NCBI GenBank assembly: GCA_900472675.1
Contig: UCJA01000009.1
Span: forward strand, 420,551 to 484,550
Reading direction: 5' to 3'
From: Hyphomicrobiales bacterium
GTDB lineage: Bacteria; Pseudomonadota; Alphaproteobacteria; Rhizobiales; Rhizobiaceae
DNA length: 64,000 bases
A program made the position numbers and the translations under genes. The number at the start of each line of letters is the position of its first letter. Within the stretch, counting starts at the first letter, position 1. Of the stretch, positions 8,795 to 17,300 are shown piece by piece. The notes under the pieces are model-generated. The model was not told the origin of the DNA and ran no database searches. It was given only the letters and a program-made list of their open reading frames with translations.

Positions 8795-9705
8795 GCCACT
8801 TCCGCACCTTCCAGCATCGGGGTCGCGGCGGTCCGACGGGAAGCCGGTGTCTTGAACCGTGCGACATCGCGGACAGGTGGCAGGCCGTACATGCGGGCAT
8901 ATTCCCGGCTGAACTGCGAGGCGCTTTCATAGCCGACCGAAAACGCGATCGCAGCGGCATCACGGGGCTCGAAAATCAGCAGACGTCGTGCCTTCAGGAG
9001 CCGCAGCCTCTTCTGATACTGGATCGGGGTCATGGCAGTTACCGCCTTGAAATGCCGATAGAATGCGGCAACGCTCATCCCCGTCATTGCTGCCAATGGT
9101 TCCACCCTGAAGGGTTCCGTGTAGCGGGCGCGGATCCAGTCGATTGCCCGGCGGATCTGCGACAGCCTGCTCTCTTCTCGTGCGATCTGCCGGAGCATGT
9201 CGCCCTGCGGCCCTTGCAAGACGCGAAACAGGATTTCCCGCTCGATCATCGGTGCCAGCATCGCCACTTCGTCTGGACGGTCGATCAGCCGCATCATCCG
9301 GAGACAAGCATCGATCAGTTCGGGCGTGGCGGTCGAGACCGAGAAGCTCGAGGGCGAGCCCTTAGACCGGTTATCTTCGTCACCGACCAGCACCGCCGCG
9401 AGAACTGCAGGATCGAGCGTCAAGCTCATGGCGAGGTATGGGCTTCCGGGTTTTTCGGAATCGACCTGCCCGATCGCAGGGATATCTACGGGCACGATAA
9501 AATAGGTCGCGGGCGCAAGGCTGAGAACCTCCTCGCCAACCGACAGCTCCTTCGTTCCCTGCAGAACCAGATGGAGCATGGGCTTATAGACCTGGTTGGA
9601 ACAGGCTTCCGCCTTCACCATCTCGACACGAGGGATCCCGGTGGTCGTCCATGTGTCACCCGCACGCATGACGATCGCGCGCAACTCTTCCAAAGCGTTT
9701 TCCAT
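8791..9705 (-). CDS. AraC-family transcriptional regulator (paralogue)
   Basis: This 304-residue paralogue of the regulator at 6968-7855 has the same layout: TTTGIPRVEMVKAE near the N-terminus, an IEREILFRVLQGPQGDMLRQ linker and AraC helices MTGMSVAAFYRHFKAVTA and VGYESASQFSREYARMYG. It is divergent from the SDR-MFS-SDR-VOC gene group, which it likely controls, and its promoter region shares a ten-base motif with that of its paralogue. The two regulators probably arose by duplication and now serve the two halves of the cluster. Confidence 0.85.
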   Translation of the reverse strand: MENALEELRAIVMRAGDTWTTTGIPRVEMVKAEACSNQVYKPMLHLVLQGTKELSVGEEVLSLAPATYFIVPVDIPAIGQVDSEKPGSPYLAMSLTLDPAVLAAVLVGDEDNRSKGSPSSFSVSTATPELIDACLRMMRLIDRPDEVAMLAPMIEREILFRVLQGPQGDMLRQIAREESRLSQIRRAIDWIRARYTEPFRVEPLAAMTGMSVAAFYRHFKAVTAMTPIQYQKRLRLLKARRLLIFEPRDAAAIAFSVGYESASQFSREYARMYGLPPVRDVARFKTPASRRTAATPMLEGAEVA

Positions 9706-9752
9706 GGTGAGAATATGGCACCGTTCATTCCCGCCAGCAAGGCAATGATAAG

Positions 9753-9762
9753 AATAGGCAAG
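9753..9762. promoter_or_regulatory. AATAGGCAAG motif shared with the other AraC promoter
   Basis: AATAGGCAAG lies between the leftward AraC gene and the rightward SDR gene. Its complement, CTTGCCTATT, is at 6911-6920 in front of the paralogous AraC gene. A related AATATGGCA lies 41 bases away at 9712. Identity of a ten-base motif in the two regulator promoters suggests a common binding site. Confidence 0.35.
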
Positions 9763-9869
9763 AATGTGCGAGCAATTGGCACGCGGGCCGAGCGTAGACC
9801 TCTTAACTTTGAATGACCGATGGAGCCACCCGGCTTCTGACGTTCAAACGCAAAGCGAGGACTACGAAT

Positions 9870-10622
9870 ATGAAACTCAGTGGAAAAGTTGCCGTCGTAA
9901 CCGGTGCATCAAGCGGCATTGGTGCTGGCATCGCGAAGGGTCTTGGCGCAGAGGGCGCGACTGTTATCGTCAATTACTCGTCGAGCAAGACGGGGGCTGA
10001 TTCCGTTGTTGCATCGATCGAAGCGGCCGGTGGCAAGGCCGTCGCGATCCAGGCCGATGTCAGCAACTCGGCTGATGTGATCCGCCTCTTCAACACGGTG
10101 AAGGCCGACTACGGTCGCCTCGATGTGCTTGTCAACAATGCAGGGTTTGCCATCTTCGAGATGGTCGCCGACCTGACAGAGGAAGCCTTCCACAAGCAGT
10201 TCAACGTCAACGTGCTCGGCTACTTTCTGGCGATCCGGGAAGCATTGAAGCACTTTGGTGAAAGCGGCGGAAGCATCATCAACATCAGTTCGATCCTCAG
10301 CACCGATCCCTACCTTGCTTCCAGTGTTTACGCCGCAACCAAGGGCGCCGTCGATACGATGACATTCGCGCTCGCCCGAGAACTCGGACCGCGCGGCATC
10401 CGGGTGAACTCGATCCTTCCCGGCCACACGAACACCCCCGCCACCGATGGAAACTTTGCCGGTGATCTCGGCGTGAAGCTGCTCGCCGGCACGCCACTCG
10501 GCCGCTTCGGCGAGCCCGAGGATATCGCGCCTGTTGCCGTCTTCCTGGCATCCGACGACGCGCATTGGGTCACCGGCGAATCCATCCGTGCCGCCGGCGG
10601 CGTACGCGGCGTCGGCTACTAA
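9870..10622 (+). CDS. SDR-family oxidoreductase
   Basis: A 250-residue classical SDR with TGASSGIG (about 11-18), NNAGFA, serine in NISSILS, YAATK as the catalytic YxxxK, and GRFGEPEDIAPVAVFLASDD near the end. It resembles 3-oxoacyl-ACP-reductase-like SDRs, but the context argues for a catabolic or detoxifying role. The start at 9870 (MKLSGKVAVVTG) is the family start; the frame is open further upstream. It leads the rightward gene group and is divergent from an AraC regulator. Confidence 0.85.
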   Translation: MKLSGKVAVVTGASSGIGAGIAKGLGAEGATVIVNYSSSKTGADSVVASIEAAGGKAVAIQADVSNSADVIRLFNTVKADYGRLDVLVNNAGFAIFEMVADLTEEAFHKQFNVNVLGYFLAIREALKHFGESGGSIINISSILSTDPYLASSVYAATKGAVDTMTFALARELGPRGIRVNSILPGHTNTPATDGNFAGDLGVKLLAGTPLGRFGEPEDIAPVAVFLASDDAHWVTGESIRAAGGVRGVGY

Positions 10623-10722
10623 CCGCCCCCCTCGCCTTCAAAGTTCAGATCAGCGTCCGGTCACCCGTCCGGATGCTGATCTTTCCTGTTTACGCCAACT
10701 CATCAACAAATGGAGATGCCAC

Positions 10723-12141
10723 ATGGCAAGCTCGATCCGTGGGAGCGCTACTTCCACATCGCGGCGCCGCGCCCTCGCCCTGATCACAGTTCTGACAGCC
10801 CAGTTCATGCTCTCCATGGACCTGTTGATCGTTGTCGTCGCATTGCCGCGCATTCAGCAGGATCTGGGTTTCAACCCGGCATCACTGACCTGGGTCCTCA
10901 ATGCCTTCGGTCTGGCGTTCGGTGGTCTACTCCTGCTGGGCGGCAGGCTTGGCGACATGATGGGACAGGTCCGTGCCTTCCGCCTCGGGCTCGCGGTGTT
11001 CGTTCTGGCCTCGCTTCTTGGTGGTCTCGCGCCAAGCCCTGCCATTCTCCTGATCGCGCGTGTCTTGCAGGGAATGGGTGCCGCTTTGGCGGGACCGAGC
11101 GTCCTTGCCCTGGTCATGCTGACGGCGCGTGACGAGACAGAACAGGCGCGTGGCATGTCGCTCTTTATCGCGGTCTCGACCATTGGTGCCTCGGCGGGAA
11201 TGATCCTCGGCGGGGCTCTGACCGAATTCCTGTCATGGCGATGGTCGCTGCTGATCAACGTCCCCGTGGGCATCGTGGTGGTGATGGCGATCGGGAGGCT
11301 CGTCGCCGAGACCCATCCCAAGCAGGCGCGCCTCGATGTGGTCGGCGCCTTGACCGCGACGCTCGGCTCAGTCGCACTGGTCTATGGATTCATCAGTGCC
11401 GCTGAACACGGCTGGGGATCCATTGGCACCGTGCCTTCTTTCATTGCCGCACTTGTCCTGTTTGTGACCTTTGTCAGGACGGAGAGACGGCACAGCGAGC
11501 CTTTGCTGGATCTCCATCTCCTGGATGACCGATCACGCGTCGGTGCGCTTGCGGTCATGGCGCTAATCGTCGGTGTGCACTTCGCCGTGCTGTTCATGCT
11601 GGTCCAGTATTTCCAGCGGATCCTTGGCTATTCCCCATTGGTTGCCGGCCTGGCCTACATGCCGCTGACGGCCACGGTATTTGTGATCAGCCAGTTCGTG
11701 CCGCCACTGCTTGCTCGCTTCGGATTCGGACTGCTGCTCGCCTTCGGAAGTGTGCTGGTGGCCGTCAGTCTGATCGGGCTGGCCTGGCTTACAGAAGGCG
11801 ATGGATATTTCCCGGCAGTCCTAATTCCGCTTCTGGTCCATGCGGTCGGTATCGCCCTGGTGTTCGCGCCCGGAACGGTGGCGATCATGCACGGCGTGCC
11901 CGACGAACATGCGGGTGCCGCGTCCGGGTTGTTGCAGATGGATCAGCAGATCGGTGGCGCACTCGGGATCGCGGTGATCACCTCGATCTATGCGTTTGCT
12001 TCCGTGCCGGACAGTTATGTTTCCGGACTGCCTGCAGCTTTCGGCAGCGGTGCTGCCATCGCTTGCCTGGCGGCGGTCATTGCCTGGTCGTCGGTTCGGG
12101 GTGGCAGGCAGGACGTCAGCGTTGATGCACTCAGGGGCTGA
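10723..12141 (+). CDS. MFS transporter, DHA2 (EmrB/QacA-like) family
   Basis: The 472-residue protein is strongly hydrophobic, with about 14 predicted membrane segments, the motif GGRLGDMMGQ after helix 2 and RVLQGMGAALAGPSVLALV as the antiporter-type motif. DHA2 proteins export drugs and other hydrophobic compounds using the proton gradient. Start at 10723 (MASSIRGS) with GGAG ten bases upstream; a longer open frame overlaps the SDR gene and is discarded. Its position between two SDRs suggests export of a substrate or product of the cluster. Confidence 0.85.
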   Translation: MASSIRGSATSTSRRRALALITVLTAQFMLSMDLLIVVVALPRIQQDLGFNPASLTWVLNAFGLAFGGLLLLGGRLGDMMGQVRAFRLGLAVFVLASLLGGLAPSPAILLIARVLQGMGAALAGPSVLALVMLTARDETEQARGMSLFIAVSTIGASAGMILGGALTEFLSWRWSLLINVPVGIVVVMAIGRLVAETHPKQARLDVVGALTATLGSVALVYGFISAAEHGWGSIGTVPSFIAALVLFVTFVRTERRHSEPLLDLHLLDDRSRVGALAVMALIVGVHFAVLFMLVQYFQRILGYSPLVAGLAYMPLTATVFVISQFVPPLLARFGFGLLLAFGSVLVAVSLIGLAWLTEGDGYFPAVLIPLLVHAVGIALVFAPGTVAIMHGVPDEHAGAASGLLQMDQQIGGALGIAVITSIYAFASVPDSYVSGLPAAFGSGAAIACLAAVIAWSSVRGGRQDVSVDALRG

Positions 12142-12288
12142 GTCCGCCCGTCGGCATGATCATCCATACCCGTGGATAGTGACTCCACGGCCACGAGCTT
12201 CTGTCGCCCCGGCCATCAGCTTACGTTCGGGTCAGGATGTCGGACGGAATTGTTCGGACCGACCACTCCCACCAAACGGAGAATGAAC

Positions 12289-13044
12289 ATGTCTGACAGA
12301 CTTGACGGCAAGATCGCAGTCATCACAGGCGGCACCACCGGCATCGGCCTTGCCGCGGCCAAGACGTTTGCGGCTGAAGGCGCGCATGTCTACATCACCG
12401 GCCGCCGCGCTGATGTGCTGAAGACCGCCGAGCAGGAAATCGGCGGCTACGTCACCGGAGTCCTTGCAGACTCGACCAGCAACGACGACCTCGACCGTCT
12501 GATGGCTCAGATCAAATCGGAAGCAGGCCGCATCGACGTCCTCTTCGCCAATGCCGGTGGCGGCACCATGCTGCCACTCGGACAGATCACCGAAGAACAC
12601 ATCGACGATATCTTCGGGCGCAACGTCAAGGCAATGATCTTCACAGTTCAGAAGGCCTTGCCGTTGATGGTCAGGGGCTCCTCGATCGTCCTCGCTGGCT
12701 CGAGCGCCAGCATCGAAGGTGCGGCCGCGTTCAGCGTCTACTCCGCATCCAAGGCAGCCGTTCGCAACCTTGCAAGAAGCTGGGTGCTCGACCTGAAAGA
12801 CTCGGGCATCCGCGTCAACGTGCTGAGCCCTGGGCCGATCCGCACTCCGTTCCTGCTTGATTTTGCTGGCAACGATCCCGTCCAGCAGAAGGGCATGCTC
12901 GACTATCTCGGCACCCGCGTTCCGCTGGGCCGTGTTGGCGAACCGGAGGAGATCGCCAAGGTGGCGCTATTCCTTGCCTCCGACGATTCAAGCTTCGTCA
13001 ACGGCGCGGAAATCTTTGCAGACGGCGGCCAGGCTCAGGTCTGA
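12289..13044 (+). CDS. SDR-family oxidoreductase
   Basis: A 251-residue SDR with TGGTTGIG (about 13-20), ANAGGG in place of NNAG, serine in LAGSSAS, YSASK, and [20 protein letters not shown] close to the end. The start at 12289 (MSDRLDGK) has GGAGA upstream at good spacing; an ATG two codons earlier is possible. It is the third SDR of the block on this strand side and follows the MFS gene by 147 bases. Confidence 0.85.
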   Translation: MSDRLDGKIAVITGGTTGIGLAAAKTFAAEGAHVYITGRRADVLKTAEQEIGGYVTGVLADSTSNDDLDRLMAQIKSEAGRIDVLFANAGGGTMLPLGQITEEHIDDIFGRNVKAMIFTVQKALPLMVRGSSIVLAGSSASIEGAAAFSVYSASKAAVRNLARSWVLDLKDSGIRVNVLSPGPIRTPFLLDFAGNDPVQQKGMLDYLGTRVPLGRVGEPEEIAKVALFLASDDSSFVNGAEIFADGGQAQV

Positions 13045-13166
13045 TCCTCCATCCATCCAGGCGTGGCAGCCACATTAGCGGTTGTCACGCCCACTCCAAC
13101 CTACTTCATCTCCAAGAGGGCTGGCACTTGTCGCGTCTCTTGGAAAGGATTCAGATAAGGATATCG

Positions 13167-13559
13167 ATGATGACCAGTTTCACCCATATTGCAGTCGGCA
13201 CCAACGATGTCGAACGCGCACGCAAGTTCTACGACGTAGTCCTGGCAACGCTCGGATGGATACGACTTGCCGATCTCGGTGACGGCGGATCGATGTGGGG
13301 CGACGGTCGACCCAGCCTTATGGTGGCTTTACCGCGCGATGGAAAACCTGCGACGGTGGGCAACGGAGTGACCATCAGTTTTGAGGCATCAAGCCATGCC
13401 GCGGTTGATGCGTTTCACAGTGCCGCCCTGGCATTGGGCTCACCAGACGAAGGATCCGTAGGCCCGCGCCAGTGGGCGCCGAACGCGCTTGCGGGATACA
13501 CGCGCGATCCTGACGGCAACAAGCTCGCTGTTTATTACCTGGGTCTCGAGAGACTATAG
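13167..13559 (+). CDS. VOC-family protein
   Basis: The 130-residue product starts with FTHIAVGTNDVERARKFYD, the usual first VOC module, and ends YTRDPDGNKLAVYY, where family members place a metal-binding or substrate residue. It is a single-module protein like the one at 5679-6074. ATG at 13167 or 13170 follows AAGGAT. It closes the rightward SDR-MFS-SDR-VOC group; two VOC proteins in one cluster suggest dealing with reactive carbonyl or aromatic compounds, but this is inference. Confidence 0.8.
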   Translation: MMTSFTHIAVGTNDVERARKFYDVVLATLGWIRLADLGDGGSMWGDGRPSLMVALPRDGKPATVGNGVTISFEASSHAAVDAFHSAALALGSPDEGSVGPRQWAPNALAGYTRDPDGNKLAVYYLGLERL

Positions 13560-13579
13560 CGGCGACGAAAAAGCTACAA

Positions 13580-13930
13580 ATGATAATAACCCTTCCGGAC
13601 TACCTGACGACCCAGCAGGCCGTCTTTCGTGTCGCTGATCCGATGATGAAGGAATACATCGAAGCATCGATAAATGGTGCTGACCTCAAGCGGTGGCACG
13701 AGCTTCCGGATTGGCGAAATCGCCTTGGTGCAGACAATGGCAAGTCCCTTAACCCAACCGTCGATATCTATGCCGATAGGTTCGTCTCGTACTCTCTTAT
13801 GCTATCAAGGTGCTCGCCGTTCCTCGGAGCCAACAAGGCGACAATCAAACGCGCGCGCGGAGGGCATCGCCTTGGTCGGCGGCGACAAATACAAGCCCGC
13901 CCTCAAGGCGCCAGAAAAATATCAACGTGA
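13580..13930 (+). CDS. Unrecognised short ORF, possibly a decayed gene
   Basis: The first 75 residues (MIITLPDYLTTQQAVFRVA onward) have natural protein composition, with an acidic and aromatic middle. After about residue 78 the translation becomes Arg-rich, while a neighbouring frame from about 13845 reads EGIALVGGDKYKPALKAPEK and looks more protein-like, which would fit a frameshift. I do not recognise a family. The 3' end overlaps the convergent cysteine-pair gene. It may be the debris of a gene broken at the boundary between the SDR block and the AAA protease unit. Confidence 0.3.
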   Translation: MIITLPDYLTTQQAVFRVADPMMKEYIEASINGADLKRWHELPDWRNRLGADNGKSLNPTVDIYADRFVSYSLMLSRCSPFLGANKATIKRARGGHRLGRRRQIQARPQGARKIST

Positions 13931-14244
13931 CTCTCACAGCGTACGCGGGCGGAAAGCGACTGGCAGTCTCGTAAACGTCCGACCTGACCGCATATCTCGC
14001 AGGTTACAAGAGATAGGACGCGCGCGCGTTCTCGCAGTTCAATGAAGGATTTGAAGGGATGCGGTTCTGTATTGCCGACGGTTACGTCAGGTGAGTGGAA
14101 CTGGGCTAGAAGATGCAATGCGCCTTTTCGACGGGTCGCTCCCGTAATCTCAAAACTCCATTCGTCTGGAAAGCGAGCTGCGTCGTCGATCGTCGCCGCG
14201 AGTATAGGCCACCAGCCGTTCCCGACGAAAAAATCATTTAACAT
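13903..14244 (-). CDS. Hypothetical protein with a C-terminal cysteine pair
   Basis: The 113-residue product has a GWWPILAATIDDA segment and near its end CEICGQVGRLR followed 13 residues later by a cysteine and a histidine (RCESH), a likely zinc-binding knuckle. Similar small proteins of unknown function occur in proteobacteria. It starts 42 bases after the AAA protease stop on the same strand, so it is probably the last gene of that operon. No close family was recognised. Confidence 0.55.
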   Translation of the reverse strand: MLNDFFVGNGWWPILAATIDDAARFPDEWSFEITGATRRKGALHLLAQFHSPDVTVGNTEPHPFKSFIELRERARVLSLVTCEICGQVGRLRDCQSLSARVRCESHVDIFLAP

Positions 14245-14285
14245 TGACTGCGCCTTTACAGATGTGAGGCTCCTTGGAGAACCTC

Positions 14286-16163
14286 CTACTTCATTGCTTC
14301 CTCGACTACCGCCAGAACTCTTTCGCCGGATAAGCCACTGTGCTCGAGCAACTCACCGTGGAGCTTTACCGACGCTTCACGGTGACGTTCGATGATCTCG
14401 TGGGCTCTAGCGACTTGCTCGCGAAGGATTCTATCGGCCCGTAACATAGTGCTTTGATCGACATCTCTGAACTCCGCCATACCTCGGTTGATGTCGCTGG
14501 AATGTGCAAACAGGTGCTCGCCCAATCCAAGGACGAATTCCATGTCGATGGCGAGCCTCGTCGCTCGTTGTAGATCGGATGCTTTGCCTATTGCCCACCC
14601 GTCATCGTGACTGCCGAGAAAGATATCCTCCGCAACGGACCCTGCCACGTAAACCGCAATCATATCGAGATAGTGCTGCCTTGTTCGCCGCTCCCACGGC
14701 CGTGAAGCAAAACATGCGCCGCCTAGGCCTTGCACGTCCGACGTCAGCCGTATCACAGGAGAGATCTCTACATGACGGAGTTCTAAGCCCAGAGCTACAC
14801 CGGCGATGGCGTGACCGATCTCATGTACGGCGTTCGCATAGAGGTTCTCCCGTGGGATCACCTCTGATTTCGGCATCACGGCACGTAGGTCCTGCTGAAG
14901 CATTGATCGTTTTTTACGGCGCGCGAGCCTTCGCGCGTCTCGGATCAGTCGTGCGATATCGGCTCCAGTGGCGCCGACAGAAGCGAGGGCGAATTCTGTG
15001 ATGTCCTCAAGTGCAAGTTCACCACGGAGATGGATGCGAAGGATTGCCTCTCGTGCTTCTGCATTTGGAAGCTCGATCCTAATATGCCTGTCCAGCCGTC
15101 CGGATCGCAGGATGGCACCATCGATCCTGTCGGGAAAATTACATGCGGCCACGACTACTACACCGTCGCGGTCTTGTGATCCGTCCAGGCATTCGAGAAG
15201 CCCATTGATAGCCTTTGTGTCATAGGACTGATTGTTGCTCTCGTCATTTCGGTCGCCAAAAGAGTCCAGTTCGTCGATGAAGAGAATGGCTGGCGCTAAC
15301 TTCTTGGCTTCCGCAAAACTCGCACGCATGGCTTTTAGGAAATCCCCTAGATGACCCCGAGCCTGCCACTGCGAGGCCGATCCATGGACGACTGGCACGC
15401 CGCACGTTCTCGCCAGCGCATCAGCGTATATAGTCTTACCCGTACCAGGAGGCCCGGACAGAAGCAGTCCTTTATCGACATCATTCCACTCGATCAGCCC
15501 CGCTTTCAAATCGTGGATGTCGGTGGCCAATTCCAGACCCCAGTCACGGGCCTCGCCGTACCCTGCCATATTCTGGAGGAATAGTTCCGAGCCGTCAGAC
15601 TCCGACAGACCCGATGCAACCGTAGTATTGTGATTAGTCAGCGTCGACAACACGCGCGAAATCGGGCGACCGGGCCGCACAACGTGCCGCAGCCTCTCCC
15701 AATCATGAGCAAGCAGCTCCTTGGCCTGCAAACCAGAAATCTCAGTGCGATAAACCCAACGCATTACACCTCTTGCCTGTTCGGGTGTCGGTATCCCGAT
15801 GCGCACTACTAGGTCTAGCGCGACACGGATATCAGGTGGAATACTATCCTCCCGCTCGAAGAGAATGATCACTTTGTCGTTTTCAAGCGCCTCGATGGCA
15901 TTACTGTGCGACGTTTGAGGCTGCGCATCTTTGAAAATGATTGGAAGCGTTCTTACGTCTGAGTTTCTCCTACCGTCGCCAGGTTTCAATACGGCGTGGG
16001 CCGCACGGTAGTATGTGTCAATATCCGCCGATTGGCTGATAACGAGGCCCACCGCAAAGTGAGGTGCTCTGCGGATGTGACGTACAGCGGCAGCGACGCT
16101 GCAGTAAGCGAGGTAATCCGGCAAGCAGAAATTTGGCCGCGTCCGCGATATGAACTTCATCAC
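14286..16163 (-). CDS. Soluble FtsH-like AAA ATPase/zinc metalloprotease
   Basis: A 625-residue protein with an unusual N-terminal region (1-200), an AAA module with Walker A GPPGTGKT (237-244), Walker B ILFIDELD (293-300) and the second region of homology RSGRLDRHI near 353-361, then an M41-type peptidase with HEIGH (447-451) and the presumed third zinc ligand Asp530 in ASDLQRAT. FtsH normally has two N-terminal membrane helices; none is visible here, so this should be a cytosolic ATP-driven protease. It follows a DUF6634-like gene by 61 bases. The substrate is unknown; the divergent XRE regulator or host proteins are candidates. Confidence 0.8.
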   Translation of the reverse strand: MMKFISRTRPNFCLPDYLAYCSVAAAVRHIRRAPHFAVGLVISQSADIDTYYRAAHAVLKPGDGRRNSDVRTLPIIFKDAQPQTSHSNAIEALENDKVIILFEREDSIPPDIRVALDLVVRIGIPTPEQARGVMRWVYRTEISGLQAKELLAHDWERLRHVVRPGRPISRVLSTLTNHNTTVASGLSESDGSELFLQNMAGYGEARDWGLELATDIHDLKAGLIEWNDVDKGLLLSGPPGTGKTIYADALARTCGVPVVHGSASQWQARGHLGDFLKAMRASFAEAKKLAPAILFIDELDSFGDRNDESNNQSYDTKAINGLLECLDGSQDRDGVVVVAACNFPDRIDGAILRSGRLDRHIRIELPNAEAREAILRIHLRGELALEDITEFALASVGATGADIARLIRDARRLARRKKRSMLQQDLRAVMPKSEVIPRENLYANAVHEIGHAIAGVALGLELRHVEISPVIRLTSDVQGLGGACFASRPWERRTRQHYLDMIAVYVAGSVAEDIFLGSHDDGWAIGKASDLQRATRLAIDMEFVLGLGEHLFAHSSDINRGMAEFRDVDQSTMLRADRILREQVARAHEIIERHREASVKLHGELLEHSGLSGERVLAVVEEAMK

Positions 16164-16224
16164 CGCACCCGTTTTTCAGCTACCCAACTCAAAAGCGAGG
16201 TGTACGAGATCCGATAAACTGGCT

Positions 16225-16530
16225 TCACTTTAGGTACTCTAGGCTGCCTAACCGGTACCAGCGACTGAATGTGCGCGCTGCTCGCTTGTGAGGATCCATG
16301 TAAAAGATCTGACTGGTGACCGAAGATTTCCCATCTTTCAGCAAAGGGTGATTAGCGATCCGGCCGGCCAAACACGGGATTGTCCGATGAGCTATTCTGA
16401 ATTCATCGATTATGGGCGCCGATCCAAGAATGGAAAAATCAAAAGTGCCGTTTTCAAGGTCTTTCAGATCTCTAGCGAGGTCAGCAACAGCCGCGACGTC
16501 GGTGTAAATATTGGTCAAACGAGTCTCCAA
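16225..16530 (-). CDS. DUF6634-like small protein
   Basis: The 101-residue protein has the pattern IPCLAGRIANHPLLKDG, then VTSQIFYMDPHKRAARTFSR and a final WYRLG, which I recognise as resembling the uncharacterised DUF6634 family of rhizobial genomes. It is the first gene of the leftward AAA protease operon and sits opposite the XRE regulator across a triple palindrome. Function is unknown; it could be an adaptor or regulator of the protease. Confidence 0.6.
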   Translation of the reverse strand: METRLTNIYTDVAAVADLARDLKDLENGTFDFSILGSAPIIDEFRIAHRTIPCLAGRIANHPLLKDGKSSVTSQIFYMDPHKRAARTFSRWYRLGSLEYLK

Positions 16531-16573
16531 GTTAGGCGGATCTGATTCGAGAGATTCAATCGCAACGGAAAAC

Positions 16574-16635
16574 TCGTGCGATTAAACCGCACGACCGTGC
16601 GAATCATTTGCACTATCGTGCGATATTTTCGCACG
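16574..16635. promoter_or_regulatory. Three palindromic GTGCGA-type sites, likely XRE operator array
   Basis: Three inverted repeats lie in a row between the divergent DUF6634-like and XRE genes. Site 1 is TCGTGCG (16574-16580) with CGCACGA (16588-16594); site 2 is GTGCGAA (16597-16603) with TTTGCAC (16607-16613, one mismatch); site 3 is CGTGCGA (16617-16623) with TCGCACG (16629-16635). The first starts are about 21-23 bases apart, so a repressor could load on one face of the helix. This is typical of an autoregulating helix-turn-helix protein. Confidence 0.7.
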
Positions 16636-16683
16636 TTGTCAACAATATTTGCAAGGGGCCGGTTTGCGTGACATTGAATCCTT

Positions 16684-16962
16684 ATGAGGCCTCCATCGAA
16701 GATACTAATTGCGGCACGCTTACTCCTCGGTCGAACTCAGGCCGAGGTCGCTAAGGAATCTGGAATCGGCGCACGGACGATTTTCAAAATGGAGCATGCC
16801 GCGGGAGACGCCGTCACGGTGGAGAAGCTTGTCCGCCATTACGAAGAGAATGGGATCGAATTTTCGTTTCCAGCCGGCGGAAAAGGTTGGGGATTGTCAA
16901 ATTGCAATCTCGTGGAATCCTTTGATCAAGAGAAAGACCGGCGGCGCAGCGTTAAGGCATAA
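16684..16962 (+). CDS. XRE-family helix-turn-helix regulator
   Basis: The 92-residue protein has a Cro/CI-type helix-turn-helix at about residues 6-60 (LGRTQAEVAKESGIGARTI then KMEHA), followed by a short C-terminal tail. It is divergent from the DUF6634-AAA protease operon with three palindromes between, so it probably represses both itself and that operon. No sensor domain is visible. Release could come through the protease or the DUF6634-like protein. Confidence 0.75.
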   Translation: MRPPSKILIAARLLLGRTQAEVAKESGIGARTIFKMEHAAGDAVTVEKLVRHYEENGIEFSFPAGGKGWGLSNCNLVESFDQEKDRRRSVKA

Positions 16963-17300
16963 GCGAAACCGGCTGGCCGGACGGGCCCGCAAGAACGACT
17001 GAAGATCTGATAATCTCACGCTGATCGGAGCAATAGATACCTTGAGGTAACCGACAAATTAGCTTTTCCCCGGCGGCATATCGGCGAACAATGTCAAACC
17101 CCGTTCTTTTAAATGATTGAAACTGGCTCATAGAGCTGAGCTCAGTTGTCACGCACTCTGTTTGAGCTGATCGCACTTGGCGCTTGCCCGATAAGTGACA
17201 GACGTGCCTCTGTCCAACTTTGAATCCGCCGCGGCGTGGCTAGAGGCCACGTCCCTTGCACCATGGTGGTCAGGCTCTTGATGCACCAGCAAGAGCTCTA
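16963..17300. other. Gap without a confident gene
   Basis: A leftward frame from about 17131 to 16952 encodes roughly 60 residues (MSQFQSFKRTGFDIVRRYA onward) with plausible composition, but it has no convincing ribosome site, overlaps the end of the XRE gene and matches no family I know. I leave it unassigned and see nothing else here. Confidence 0.3.

Noticed and set aside
14286..16163. Protease considered as the normal housekeeping FtsH
   Set aside because: No N-terminal membrane segments, a different N-terminal domain and an island setting with its own regulator.
16574..16635. Three spaced repeats considered as a CRISPR remnant
   Set aside because: The repeats are short palindromes with almost no spacer, placed between divergent genes; operator sites fit better and no cas gene is present.
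16952..17176. Minus-strand frame of about 60-75 residues
   Set aside because: It overlaps the XRE gene, has no ribosome site and no recognised motif; left as unassigned.
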